Shown: piece after piece, positions 34,611 through 47,085 of the stretch
How the letters are laid out: every line of letters starts with the position of its first letter
Numbering within the stretch: the stretch's first letter is position 1
From: Tetracentron sinense
Lineage: Eukaryota > Streptophyta > Magnoliopsida > Trochodendrales > Trochodendraceae
Assembly: GCA_015143295.1 (NCBI GenBank)
Contig: CM026557.1
Coordinates: 40,743,965 to 40,807,964, forward strand
Length of the DNA: 64,000 bases
Direction: 5' to 3'
Translations under genes and position numbers: made by a program
The notes under the pieces: generated by a model
The model's input: only the letters and a program-made list of their open reading frames with translations
Database searches by the model: none
What the model was told of the DNA's origin: nothing

Positions 34611-34675
34611 TTCGGTCTGTTTTCGAGGCCTCAGGGCTAGTTGGAGTTGCACCCAAGGTTTTTTTTTCACTCATT
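34611..34675 (+). repeat. Detached piece of satellite array 1
   Basis: TTCGGTCTGTTTTCGAGGCC, then TCAGGGCTAGTTGGAGTTGC and ACCCAAGG follow directly after the start of the older LTR. Same orientation as array 1. Confidence 0.9.
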
Positions 34676-35449
34676 GGGTATTTATTTTGACGGCCCTTTA
34701 ATACGATGAAGATTCATCCATCTACTATAAATAATGGGTAGTAAGGGTATTAAGCACACATAAGTTAAATTTTAGTCCTATATAATTGAATAGGAGAGCA
34801 TTTTCATTCATAGTGTTAGATTCATAGAATTCAAAATGTCATTAAAACCTGAGTAACATATAGATTGATGTTAGCAAATAGATCACAACAAACTATGCTT
34901 CCACCTCGATTTATTGAATTTTGTTATGAACAATTGATAGGATAATAGGATAAGGACAATATGACAATTACAAAGCTTGAATTTTCTTTTGCAATGGGCT
35001 TAGAAACTCCGAATACCTTAGGGCTAGTTTTGTTACCAATTCTTGAAGCTTCAGATAATCCCTCAAGTGTCTCCCATCTCGACATAGTAAAGGACATGTG
35101 CATTCATAATATGTAAAGTATAATAAATATTTATTTGTTTCCAGGATAATGAAATGCTTGGGTGCCTGAACTCAGTTGATGAACATCAGAAAGTTAGAAA
35201 ATCATTAATCATAAAACATTTGTGAAGCCACGGATAGGCTGAGATATCTCATGTCCGGTAATGCATCGGATAGGAACTTGAGCAATTCAAAACTACAAAA
35301 AGAAAAGGGCATTCTGTACTTTTCATTTACAAACGTTAGAAATTACACAGAGCCTCGACGTCAAAAATAAATTGTCATTTATGTGCTACTTTGTATCAAA
35401 ATGAGCCAACAAAAACTCGGCCCAAAAAGTCTATACACCAAAAAAAGGA
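34676..35449. other. Spacer between satellite arrays, no gene recognised
   Basis: AT-rich. No coding homology or terminal repeats were seen. Confidence 0.4.
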
Positions 35450-35860
35450 TAAAATCCTGCGACTAACTAAGTCCTAGCAGCAACATCAGCATCACCAGCA
35501 TCAGACAGGGGTCTCGGCTTACACGTTCTGCCATCTAGTTCTATTTTTTTTTTAATCTGTGCCCTCTTCTCGAACAAACAAACCGACATACGGTAATAAC
35601 ATCACCTCTGATGCCCAGATAATGTAACCTTGAGGCTAACAACCTCTAAGGCATACCACATTGTCCTTTCGCATGCTAAACGCCATGCTCCTAGCATATA
35701 AGTTGTAGAACTCACGACTTTCCGCTTCTGATGCGAACTCAAGTTCCAAACAGCTTCATACTTAATACCATTGACAAAATCATCGAGACATGGCTCGTCA
35801 TGTAGATCAACACTTCATCTTCATCAATGTCATAGTGAGTAGATGGCCCTACCATGTTTA
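35450..35860 (-). pseudogene. FAR1/FRS-type zinc-binding domain fragment
   Basis: Minus-strand frames give DEPCLDDFVNGIKYEAVW, EFASEAESREFYNLYARSMA, FSMRKDNVVC and, in another frame, VITVCRFVCSRRGHRLKKK. This is the order of the FAR1 DNA-binding domain (F.S..EA..FYN.YA...GF.VRK ... RRFVCS.EG.R), which derives from MULE transposases and occurs in FHY3/FAR1 regulators. Two frameshifts and stops interrupt it, and the transposase core is absent. It lies midway between the two satellite arrays. It could be from a host FRS gene or from a transposon. Confidence 0.78.
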
Positions 35861-36249
35861 ACAACTTCTACAACTGAGATCTACAACAACACATAGAAAA
35901 TATAAAACACATCAATAAGTCATCAACACCTCATAAAGCATGTTAAAATATCCACAGGTACAAAATGTAATTTATCATTGCAAAATGTTATTTATCATAT
36001 AAAGTTCATATAGTAAATAAAATCATAGGTGCAATGTGTGTCATGAGGGTGCAACTACCAAAAGCTTATTGAGAATATAGAAAATTTGATTATGGCACCA
36101 TTAACTATAAGAATAACACTAGATAATGCAATTGATTATACAAGGGTGCAACAAGGGTGCAATAAGGGTGCAATCTGACACAACTTGAAAGAAAGTATTC
36201 AAAATAGTGCAAATAAAGTAAACAAGGCCACGTTCCATTATATCCATTT
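35861..36249. other. Spacer with GGGTGCAA motifs
   Basis: AT-rich; several GGGTGCAAC motifs near 36040-36170 foreshadow the satellite but are not full units. Confidence 0.4.
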
Positions 36250-39200
36250 GGTGCAACTCATTTGAGAAGGGTAGACCTAAGGTTCAACTCCAACTAGCCG
36301 CAAGGCCTCCGAAACAGACAAAAGTTTCCCCTAAGAGTCCAAAATCCAATTTTCCTCAAAATTCACCTCATTTTTTTCTAATGAAAGACTTAAATATATC
36401 CTAAGAAGTGAAAAAACATTGGGTGCAATTCTGTTCAGGAGGGTGTAACTGAGGTGCAAGTCCAACTATCCCCGAGGCCTCCGAAACAGACTCAAGTTGG
36501 CTCTAAATGTTCAAAATTCAATTTTACTAAAAGATGATCCCATTTTTTCTGATGAAAGTCTTAAATGTATTCCAATTAGTGAAAAAAACCTTGAGTACAA
36601 CTCTATTGAGGATGATGCAACTGAGGTGCAACTCCAACTAGTCTGAGACCTCGAAAACAGACCGAAGTTGGCTCTAAGAGTCCAAAATCCAATTTTACTC
36701 AAAGATGATCCCATTTTTCTGATGAAAGGCTTAAATGTATCCCATGTAGTGAAAAAAATATTGGGTGTAACTCTATTGATGAGGATGCAACTAAGGTGCA
36801 ACTCCAAGTAGCTCTGAGGCCTCCGAAACATACCGAAGTTGATTTTAAGAGTCTAAATTCTAATTTTCCTTAAAGATGACCCTATTTTTTCAAATGAAAG
36901 GCTTAAATGTATCTCAAGGAATGAAAAAAATCTTAGCTGCAACTCTATTGAGGAGGGTGCAACTGAGGTGCAACTCCAAGTAGCTCTCACGCCTCGGAAA
37001 CAGACCGAAGTTGACATTAAGAATCTAAATCCGGATTTTTCTTAAAGATGACCCCATTTTTTCTGATGAAAGGCTTAAATGTAAGCCAAGAAGTGAAAAA
37101 AACTTTGGGTGCAACTCTATTGAGGAGGGTGCAACTAAGGTGCAACTCCAAGTAGCCCTGAGACCTCCGAAACATACTGAAGTTGACTTTAAGAGTCTAA
37201 ATTCGAATTTTCCTGATGAAAGGGTTAAATGTAACCCGATAAGTCAGAAAAACCTTGGGTGCAACTCTATTCAGGACGGTGCAACTAAGGTGCAACTTGA
37301 ACTAGTCCTAATGCCTCATAAACACACCGAAGTTTACATTAAGAGTCAAAATTTGGTTTTTTCTTAAAGATGACCCCTATTTTTTCTATTGAATGGGTTA
37401 AATGTATTCCAATGAGTAAAAATAACCTTGGGTGCAACTGTATTGAGGAGAGTGCAACTGAGGTGCAACTCTAAGTAACCCTAACACCTCGTGAACACAC
37501 CGAAGTTGACATTAAGAGTCTAAATTAAGAGTTTTTTCTTAAAGATAACCTCATTTTTTATGATGAAAGAGTTAAATGTATTCCAATGAATGAAAATAAC
37601 CTTAGGTGCAACTGTATTGAGGATGGTGCAACTGAGGTGCAATTCCAAGTAGCCCTAACGCCTCGTGAACACACCGAAGTTGACAGTAAGAGTCCAAATT
37701 CAGTTTTTCCTTAAAGATAACTCCATTTTTTTTTATGAAAGACTTTAATATATTGCAGGGAGTGAGGAAAACCTTGGGTACAACTTTATTGAGGAGACTG
37801 CAACTGAGATACAACTCCAAGCAGCCCTAACGCCTCGTGAACACACCGAAGTTGACATTAAGAGCCCAAATTCAGTTTTTCCTGAAAGATGATCCCATTT
37901 TATTTGATGAAAGGCTTTAATTTATCATAATGAGTGAAAAAAGCTTTGGGTGCAACTTTATTCAGAAGGGTGCAACTGAGGTGCAACTCCAAGTAGCCCT
38001 AAGGCCCCGTAAACCCACCGATGTTCACATTAAGGGTCCAAATTCAGATTTTCCTTAAAGATGACACTATTTTTTTTTCATGAAAGGCTGAAATGTATCA
38101 CAAGGAGTGAAAAACACATGAGATGTAATTTTATAGAAGAGGGTGCAACTGAGGTGCAACTCCAAGTAGCCCTAAGGCTTCGTAAACACACCAAAGTTGA
38201 CATTAATAGTCCAAATTTAGATTTTCTTTAAAGATGACCCCAATTTTTCTGATGAAAGGGTTAAATATATTCTAATGAATGAGAAAAACCTTGGGAGCAA
38301 CTCTATTGAGGAGTGTGCAACTAAGGTGCAAGTTGAACTAGCCGTAAGGTCTCGTAAAGATACTCCAGTTCATATTAAGAGTTAAAATTCGGTTTTTAAT
38401 TGAAGATGACCCCATTTACTTTGATGAAAGGCTTCCATATATCCCAAGGAGTGAAAAAATCCTTGGGTACAACTTTATTGAGAAGGGTGAAACTTCAAGT
38501 AGCCCTAAGGCTTCGTAAACACATCGAAGTTGACATTAAGAGTCCAATTTCAGTTTTTCATGAAAGATGACCCTATTTTTTCTGTTGAAATGGTTAAATG
38601 TATCCCAATAAGTGAAAAAAACTTTGGGTGCAACTCTATTGAGGATGGTGCAACTGAGGTGCAACTCTAAGTAGCCCTAACGCCTTGTGAACACACCGAA
38701 GTTGACCTTAAGATTCATAATTCGATTTTTCCTTAAAGATGACCCCATTTTATTTCATGAAATGCTTTAATATATCGCAAAGAGTTTTTTTACTTCTTTG
38801 GTACAACTCTATTGAGGAGGGTGCAACTGAGGTGCAACTCGAAAAAGCCCTAACGCCTCGTGAACACACCGATTTTTCCTTAAAGATGACCGAATTTTTT
38901 CTGATGAAATGGTTAAATGTATCCTAATGAGTGAGAAAAACCTGGGGTGCAATTCTATTGAGGAGGATGCAACTGACGTGCAACTCTAAGTAGCCTTAAG
39001 ACCTCGTAAACACACTGAAGTTGACATTAAGAGTCGAACCTCGGTTTTTCTTTAAAGATGACCTCATTTTTTCCAGTGAAATAGTTAAATGTATCCCAAT
39101 GAGTAAAAATAACCTTTGGTACAACTCTATTGAGGAGGGTGCAACTGAGGTGCAACTCTAAGTAGCATTAACGCCTCGTGAACACATCGAAATTGACATT

Positions 39201-40900
39201 GAGGGTCCAAATTCGGTTTTTCTTTAAAGATGATCCCATTTTCTTTGATGAAAGACTTTAGTATATTGCAAGGAGTGAAAAAAACCTTGGGTGCAACTCT
39301 ATTGAGGAGAGTGCAACTGAGGTGCAACTCCAAGTATCCCTAAGGCCTCGTAAACACACCGAAGTTGATATTAAGAGTCCAACTTTGATTTTTCCTTAAA
39401 TATGATCCTATTTTTTCTGTTGGAATGGTTAAATGTATCCCAATAAATGAAAATAACCTTGAGTATAACTCTATTGAGGAGGGTGCAACTGAGGTGGAAC
39501 TCCAAGTAGCTCTAAGGCCTCGTGAACACACCGAAGTTCACATTAAGAGTCCAAATTCGATTTTTTCTTAAAGATGACACAATTTTATTTAATTAAAGGT
39601 TTTAATATATCGTAAGGAATTAAAAAAACCTTGGGTGCAACTCTATTGAGGAGTGTGAAACTGAGGTGCAACTCCAAGTAGCCCTAAGGTTTCATAAACA
39701 TACCTAAGTTGACATTAAGAGTCCAAATACGGATTGTCCTTAAAGATGACCTCATTTTTCCTGATAAATTATTAAATGTATCCCAGTGAGTGAAAAAAAC
39801 CTTAGGTGCAACTCTATTGAGAACGGTGCAACTGAGGTATAACTCGAATTAGCCGTAAGGCCTCGTAAACATATCCAAGGTTACATTAAGAGTCCAAATT
39901 CGGTTTTCCCTTAAAGATGACCTAATTTTATTTGATGAAAGGCTTTAAGATATCCCATTGAGTAAAAAAACTCTTAGATACAATTCTGTTGAGGAGGGTG
40001 CAACTGGGGTGCAACTCAAAGTTGTCCTAAGGCCTCGTAAACACACCAAAGTTGATATTAAGAGTGGGTACTTCGAATTTTTCCTTAAAGATGACTCCAT
40101 TTTTTTATTGAGTGGGTTAAATGTATTCCAATGAGTGAAAAGAACATTGGGTGTAACTCTATTGAGGAGGGTGCAACTGAGGTGCAACTCCAAGTAGCCG
40201 TAACGCCTCGTGAACACACCGAAGTTGACATTAAGAGTTCAAATTCGGTTTTTCCTTAAAGATGACCTCATTTTCTTTGATAAAACTGTTTTAATATATC
40301 GCAAGTAGTGAAAAAAATATTGCGTGCAACTCTATTGAGGAGTGTGCAACTGAGGTGCAACTACAAGTAGCCCTAAGGCCTCGTAAACAAACCAAAGTTT
40401 ACATTAAGAGTCTAAATACGGGTTTTCTTTAAAGATGACCCTATTTTCCTGATGAGATTGTTAAATGTTTGCTAATGAGTGAAAAAACCTTTTGTGCAAC
40501 TCTATTAAGGAGAATGTAACTAAGGTGCAACTCGAACTAGCCATAAGGCCTCGTAAACATACCCAAGTTGACATTAAGAGTCCAAATTCAGTTTTTCCTT
40601 AAAGATGACCCCATTTTCTTTGATGAAAGGCTTCAATATATCACAAGAAGTTGAAAAAGGCTTGGGTGCAACTCTATTAAGGAGGGTGCAACTAAGGTGC
40701 AACTCGAACTAGACCTAAGGCCTCGTGAACACACCGAAGTTGACATTAAGAGTCAAAATTCTAATTTTCCTTAAGGATGACCCTATTTTCTTTGATGAAA
40801 GGCTTTAATATATCTCAAGGAGTGAAAAATATCTTGGGTGCAACTCTATTGAGGAGGGTGTAACTGAGGTGGAACTCCAAGTAGCCCAAATTCAATTTTT
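36250..40900 (-). repeat. 172-bp satellite array 2, inverted, about 27 units
   Basis: The same monomer as array 1, read on the minus strand; each unit starts GGTGCAACTCTATTGAGGAG on the plus strand. Steps are about 170-172 bp. The first units (to about 36700) have the GCTCTAAGAGTCC/CAGACCGAAGTTGG form of array 1. Distal units change to TCGTAAACACACCGAAGTTG and CTCGTGAACACACC. Short deletions occur near 37200, 38480 and 38870. Confidence 0.95.
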
Positions 40901-41814
40901 TCATTAAGATAAGTCTTTTAGCCTAATTGCAATAACTTCAGATTTTCTAGAGACACCAGAATGGGTGCAACACGTGGAGATTTTGATATTTTAACATAAT
41001 TAATCACCACCTTGCATATATGGAATATTGAGACTTAAATGTAGCATTTCTATTTCATTAATCTCAAACCACGTATTGATAAATGATTGTACAACTATGT
41101 CCATAACAATGGAAAACAACTGATCATTATTAATACCTAATTTCTCCTAAAATTTCAAATATGTCTCCTGTAAATGAGTTTGTAATTAGACTAAGGAGTA
41201 AAAATAAATGTTTTTATTCAGAATACAAATAATAAGTTAAATGCTCACACCTAATTTCCTCTCAAAAAACAAGTTTGTCCTTCTAAAGGTGTAAGAATAG
41301 GAAGAAGAATAAGGAGGTTTAGTGCTCACCATCATCTACATTGTCCCACCACCTTGGATAACAAATTGGGTTGAGAGAGAAATGTTATTCAAAGGAATAA
41401 CACCAATATTGTAACAAGAGAGAGATAGCTCTGTAAAAAGAAACTTTCTCCTCTCCACCTTCAATACTAAATGGACTTGAGAGAGAGAGCAAAGAGAGTG
41501 AGAGAGCTCGGTTTTCAGAGAGCAAAGAGAGAGAGAGAGCTCTGTGACAAGAAACCAAATGGACTTCAGAAGAGAGAGAGAGCAAAGAGAGAGCTCGAGC
41601 TCAAGCTCGGTTTTCATGTTCCCTCCAACTCGTTTCCTCTTTCACGCAGGATCCTCACCGGTTACCTATTATGCACCCTGTTTGCATAAAAAAACATGCA
41701 AAAATACTTAACTCATTAACCAACTTGTAAACAAATCCCAACCATCCATCTTTAGATTGGATGGTTGGGATATATGGGTATTGTAACAATAGATACCCCA
41801 AGTGTATTGAAAAA
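40901..41814. other. Flank of array 2 with GA-rich low complexity
   Basis: 41470-41615 holds repeated GAGAGAGAGAGCAAAGAGAG and GAGCTCGGTTTTCA blocks. Open frames across it are composition artefacts. No gene. Confidence 0.6.
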
Positions 41815-42830
41815 AAATCCTTAGAATATTTGGTAAAGTTTTGTGAGAATCTTTGACACAAAAAAGATTAAAAATAAGAGATATATTAAGAAGTGGGAGC
41901 TTTTTCATGAGCTTGCCAATTCAGCACTGAAGAAGTTTGAAGTTTAAAAGCCCTAATATTATACCTCATAAAGGGAATCCAAGAATTCATATAGAAATCT
42001 AGGGATGTTTGTTTGCCATGATAGCACTATTCCAGTAGAGTTCAGTTTTCAATCTTTTCCTCTACCTTGAATCATCTAACATGATTTTGAGTAGACTCTT
42101 CCCATACTGATAATTCCTAATGTCCTCTCCAAAAAAAAGTATCTAACATGATCTCCAATAAATTATTCCCATGCAAAAATAGACTTAATTTGTGGGAGTC
42201 ATTTAATAGTCCAGGCACATGGGTTTGAATTAGGGTCGGGTCCCGTTTTGCAGTGCATTGTTGGGTCAGATAATGTGGATCTGAATAAGCTCTCAAGTCT
42301 CAGTTATGGGTAAGTCAGGCCTAGACACAGACCCAACTCCATGTATGTTGCAAGATTAATGTTATACCCAAACAGAAGATATGTGGATCACATGGGGGTT
42401 AGAGATGGACTCCTACAGTTAAATGGCTAGACCTAAACCATGGACATTGATTCAACCAGTATCCCACAACCTACTACAAAATCTGACCGACCCCAGATAT
42501 GAGTCGGGCTTAATATGCTCCAACTAGATCTGATCCTCTTTTTTTTTTGGTTCCAATGGATCATATTTAAGATCCAAATCAACTAAGATGGATATAGACA
42601 GTTGGATATGGAATCAAAAAGCAGGAATCAACCCATTTCCCCATATCTTGTACCCATATTCAAAGCTATGTTCTAACTCATACAGTAGACTTTTAGTTAA
42701 TAATCCAAACTCTGCAAATATTGGGCTAGCCCTTGGATTGGGATTACAATTAAACTGACCCTTTATTTCAGGAATTATGACAGCATAATCAATCCAAATC
42801 ATACCTAACTTGCTAAGGAATAAAATTATT
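41815..42830 (+). repeat. Dispersed duplicated segment, copy 1
   Basis: Aligns collinearly with 43165-43980: AAGAGAT(A/G)TATTA, GAGCTTGCCAATTCAGCAC, AGTATCTAACATGATCTCC, GTCAGGCCTAGACACAGACC, CAACCCATTTCCCCAT, CTAACTCATACAGTAGACTT. It has an extra part at 42010-42060 and 42380-42600. A third partial copy lies at 25290-25480. No protein homology. Confidence 0.85.
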
Positions 42831-43164
42831 TTCTAACTTCAGTTCCCATAGCAATTTAAAATTTTCACAATTTCTTGTAGACTTGGGAATCTCTCAGGTT
42901 ATAACTGGTCTCTTTAACCTGCCTTTTCCATCCATGCTAACGTCAACACTAACAGAAAACTAAGGCAAGGACAAATGTCATTTCCAGATATATAACCGGT
43001 CTCAGACCCATTGATAACCTGAGAGAATCCCAAGTCATTCTTGTATCAAAGAGATCTTAAATTGGATTTTAGTAATGCTCTTGGGCTTCATATTCAAACT
43101 TTCTGAATTTCCTCATGTCAATTAATACATGAGTACATACATACGACAACCACTAGTATCAGAA

Positions 43165-43985
43165 TATTTGGTATTTTGTGATAATCTTTTATACAACAAA
43201 GATTAAAATAAGAGATGTATTAGGAATTGGGAGCATTTTCACGAGCTTGCCAATTCAGCACCGAAGAAGTTTGAAGTTTAAACGCCCTAATATTATACCT
43301 TGTAAAGGGAATCCAAGAAAATATATAGGTTGGCTAGCGTCCCGAGTTTGCTCTTGTGGTCGTGTGTTCAACTCGCACTCCTCAGCTTACCTTAGTATCA
43401 GTGGGGAAAATTCTGAGTAGGTCGGTACAGATATCCAAAGGGACTAGTCCTTGGCTTGAAGGCTTAATTTGGGACATGCACCTTCCATTAACCCCAAAAA
43501 AAATATATAGATTTTGAGTAGATTCTTCCCATCCTGATAGTTCCTAATATCCTTTTATGTGCAAGTATCTAACATGATCTCCAATAAATTCTTCCCATGC
43601 AAATAGACTTAATTTGTGGGAATCATTTAATAGTACTGGCACAAGACTTTGAGTTTGGGTCGCAGTACATTAATGGGTCAGATAATGTGGATCCGAGGTA
43701 TGGCTAAGTCAGGCCTAGACACAGACCCAATTCCATGTATGTTGCAAGATTAATGTCAAACCCAAATAGAATATATTTGGATCATATAGGGGTTAGGAAC
43801 CAACCCATTTCCCCATTTCTTGTACTGACATTCAAAGCTTTGTTCTAACTCATACAGTAGACTTTTAGTCACCGATCCAAACTCTGCAAATATTGGACCA
43901 GCCCTTGGATTGGGATTGCAATTACCTCACCCTTTATTTCAAGATTTATAAAAACAAAATCAATCTAAATCATAACCTGAAGATG
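43165..43985 (+). repeat. Dispersed duplicated segment, copy 2, interrupted by a SINE
   Basis: Copy of 41830-42830 with about 80-90 percent identity by eye. The SINE at 43328-43503 interrupts it. Confidence 0.85.
43328..43503 (+). mobile_element. tRNA-derived SINE with TSD
   Basis: GTTGGCTAGCGTCCCGAGTT head, B-box-like GTGTTCAACTCGC at about 43363-43375, and a short A tail. AAAATATATAG occurs before (about 43318-43327) and after (about 43499-43510). The homologous site in copy 1 (around 41990) has no insert. Confidence 0.8.
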
Positions 43986-43992
43986 ACATTAA

Positions 43993-44020
43993 CTAGTAAG
44001 TAGCCTGTGCAATGCACGGG
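43993..44020 (-). mobile_element. Helitron E 3' terminus, minus strand
   Basis: CTAG at 43993-43996 beside a hairpin CCTGTGC-AAT-GCACGGG (44004-44020, one mismatch). Body on the higher-coordinate side, 5' end not found. 44021-44700 shows nothing else recognisable. Confidence 0.6.
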
Positions 44021-44712
44021 TAATTTTCATTTCAAACTAATAAATAATTTCTGTAAAGCGCCTCATATATTTTCCATTTTATAAGAGCCTGGAATCAATC
44101 AAGGATCAACGAAAAATTATTTCTATGGATTCAATATTGAATCCATACAAGTCCCAACCAAAACCATCAAACTACACAAATCTCATTTTGAGTTCTATCA
44201 TTCTAGCCTTAACGAAGAAGGAAGAATAGACTATAAGGCACAATGGGAAGAGAAACATGTTTCACATGTCAATGGATTCTGATCCATCTGATCTGGACAT
44301 TCAAGGTGCAAGAGGAATGCAGATTGGGATGATTTATAGTAAATAAAATATTTTAATAATCCTATATATAATATCATTTTTCAACTAATAGATTATAGTA
44401 TTAGCCTTGCAAGTAGGAGTTTAAAATCTTTGTTTCCTACCAAGTAGCCGTTATATTTGAATATTCAAATGTTATAAGCCTGCTCCCCCATGTATGACAT
44501 TTACATGACCAGTCCACCACCCACCCTCACAAGCACATACTACAAATTCAAATGCATGAATCATGGGTGCCTCGGAAGGTGAACCTACCCGACTCTGCCA
44601 CAATTTTCTGAATTATTCCACACATGGTTTTTGGTTTCTGTCTTTCTATTTTTAATTTGATACTGATACTTGTTTCGATACTATTTTTCTATGTTAATAG
44701 AACTACACACGA

Positions 44713-44868
44713 TGGGCTTGTCCCAGTGATTGTGTATCTCTCTTTGGGGAGGTGTGACTGAGTTCGAGTCTTGGTGTGGCCGTTGAGCGCCTACCATGAG
44801 TTTTAACCCTTAACTCCTAACCTTAGATAAATGATTAGCGCTTACCAAAAAAAAAGAAAAAAAAAAGA
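44713..44868 (+). mobile_element. tRNA-derived SINE
   Basis: Head GATGGGCTTGTCCCAGTGAT with an A-box-like GTCCCAGTGATT, B box GAGTTCGAGTCT at about 44762-44773, then an A-rich tail at 44848-44867. The distance between boxes fits a tRNA-derived promoter. No clear target duplication. Confidence 0.75.
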
Positions 44869-45594
44869 ATAATGTGGCTACTAATTCACAATTTTCTCAT
44901 GATGATGTGGTTTCGAGCCTAGACCATTGTCGATGAATGCATGCACAAATTTGAATCAGTCACTCAATCTAGGAGTACTCCCAAATATACTCCCGAATCC
45001 TAATCGTCTATGGCTAACTATTAAGGGTTAGGATGGCTTGACTTATTTTCTCTTTTCTAATGTTATATCAACTTTAATCTTGACTCTTTAATAATTGAAT
45101 TAAAGGGTTGGGATCTGAGAGTATATTTGGGAGTCCGCTTTGCAAGTACACATACACTACAAATTTTATGTCCACATATGTGTAGGGTGTTGGTGGTTAA
45201 TTAAATTTATAAAAATGTTTAAAACCGGATCATTAGGATCTAGGTTATATTTTAATTGGAGATTAAAATCTCCATGATTTATTTGGATGGGTGTTTCAGC
45301 TCTTGGAAAAGAGAAAACACTCATTTGGTGTGGCTTTCCTTATTTCTTTAGTCCTACAACGGAAATGGAAAGAGATATCTATGAGATTATTTATCTCATT
45401 TGGTCTCTTAGTTTAAGCTTTATGGTGTGAAAGCTTTTCTACAAATTCTTTTAGATCATACCTTGGGTGCGCGAGCTGCACGGGTGCGAGTGCGGGTGTG
45501 GGCAAAGGGCTTTAAGCGTTATTAGGCGCACTTTGCACATTACACTTTGCACGTGCGCATCGTCACTAGTTAAAAAATTTAACCCTTAGGGTTA
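44869..45594. other. Intergenic, no gene recognised
   Basis: AT-rich; GTGCG-rich stretch at 45465-45560 of unknown nature. Confidence 0.4.
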
Positions 45595-46264
45595 ATATAT
45601 TTTTTGTAAAAACCTAGATTTAAAAAATAAATAAATAAACAAACCATTATCTATTTATTGATATGACAACTTCGCCTAATCTCATGAATGCAACTTTGAG
45701 GGGGCAAAACCTCCTTTAAAACGCTCATCTTTTTCTTCCTTCATCCCTAAATACCTAGTGTGAGTACCTGGATTTTAACCTCCCTTCCCGATCAGGATAA
45801 ATCCCGATAAGGAATAGTGATTCATTGTTATTGAAAAGAGAGTCGCCACCTATCTAGTTATGAGGGAAATAGGTCCCTAAAATTGTTGGATAAGGCTTAG
45901 TCTGAAAATCAGAGGTCAGGGTAAGGGATTCAGTTGAGTTAGGGGAAGGTGTTAGGCACCCCTAAACTCTCATTCGAAGATGGTTACCTACTCCCTAAGT
46001 CTGAATCAAATAAAGGAAACCATAAAGAAACTTGCAATTTTATCTATATGCTGAGCAATGTAATATTAAATGAAATACATGAATTGAGATGGAGAGAGTA
46101 GAAACGGAATAGGGATTCTATCCTAGGGAGAGCTGAACCCGATCAGGGTTGCCTACGTATCCACAGTTAGTGGAATCAAGCCACACGTAGTTCCGGAAAG
46201 GAGTTGATGGTTTGATTTGATTGGACTGATTTGCGGGTGATTGAAAGGTTTGAGGGTTGTTGCT

Positions 46265-46376
46265 CCTATTTGAGGAGCGAGGTGGCCTTTTAAGCTCGTG
46301 CTGAGGAGCGATGTGGCCTTTTAAGCTCGTGCTGAGGAGCGAGGTGGCCTTTTAAGCTCGTGCTGAGGAGCCTGGC
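46265..46376 (-). repeat. 31-bp minisatellite, 3-4 units
   Basis: Unit TGAGGAGCGAGGTGGCCTTT-TAAGCTCGTGC repeated nearly without change. Confidence 0.9.
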
Positions 46377-46426
46377 GAGGTAGGGATTTGAACTGAGGCT
46401 CTGACGAGGGTTTGAATAGATTGGGT

Positions 46427-46745
46427 TTAACTAGAGTTTAACTAGGGTTTACCTAGGGTTAACTAGGGCTTAATCAGGGTTTAACTAGAGTTTAACTAGG
46501 GTTTACCTAGGGTTAACTAGGGCTTAATCAGAGTTTAACTAGAGTTAACTGGAATTAACTAAGGTTAACTGGGTTTAACTAGGATTAACTGGAGTTAACT
46601 AGGGTTAACTGGGATTAACTGGGATTAACTGGGTTTAACTGGGATTAACTGGGATTAACTGGGGTTAACTAGGGTTAACTGGGTTTAACTGGGATTAACT
46701 AAGATTTAACTAGAGTTGACTGGGATTAACTGGGTTTAACTAGGG
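46427..46745 (-). repeat. 10-11-bp minisatellite, about 30 units
   Basis: GGGATTAACT and GGGTTTAACTA variants in tandem, with a higher-order duplication near 46435-46530. Confidence 0.9.
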
Positions 46746-46754
46746 CTTTAATCG

Positions 46755-47085
46755 GACAGAGGTTTGGCTAGGCAAGGCAAGTTTTGAACTGGGATTTTGG
46801 GCAGAGGTTCGACTAGGCAGCGCTAGTTTTTAACCGGGATTTGGGCAGAGGTTTGACTAGGCGAGGCTAGTTTTTAGCCGAGATTTGGGCAGAGGTTTGA
46901 CTAGGCGAGGCTATATTTGAACCGGGATTTGGGCAGGGGTTTGACTAGGCGAGGCTATATTTGAACCGGAATTTGGGCAGAAGTTCGACTAGGCAAGGCT
47001 ATATTTGAACCGGAATTTGGGCAGAGGTTCGACTAGGCGAGGCTATATTTGAACCGGAATTTGGGCAGAGGTTCGACAGGCAAGC
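46755..47085 (-). repeat. 44-bp minisatellite, about 8 units
   Basis: Unit contains GGGCAGAGGTTTGACTAGGC, GAGGCTATATTTGAACCGGA and ATTT. Units become more alike toward 47085. Confidence 0.92.

Noticed and set aside
41336..41617. Minus-strand frames rich in LSLCSL repeats
   Set aside because: Produced by (GA)n low-complexity DNA.
46427..46745. Interstitial telomere repeats (GGTTTA-like)
   Set aside because: Unit is GGGATTAACT/GGGTTTAACTA of 10-11 bp, not TTTAGGG, and it lies inside an LTR.
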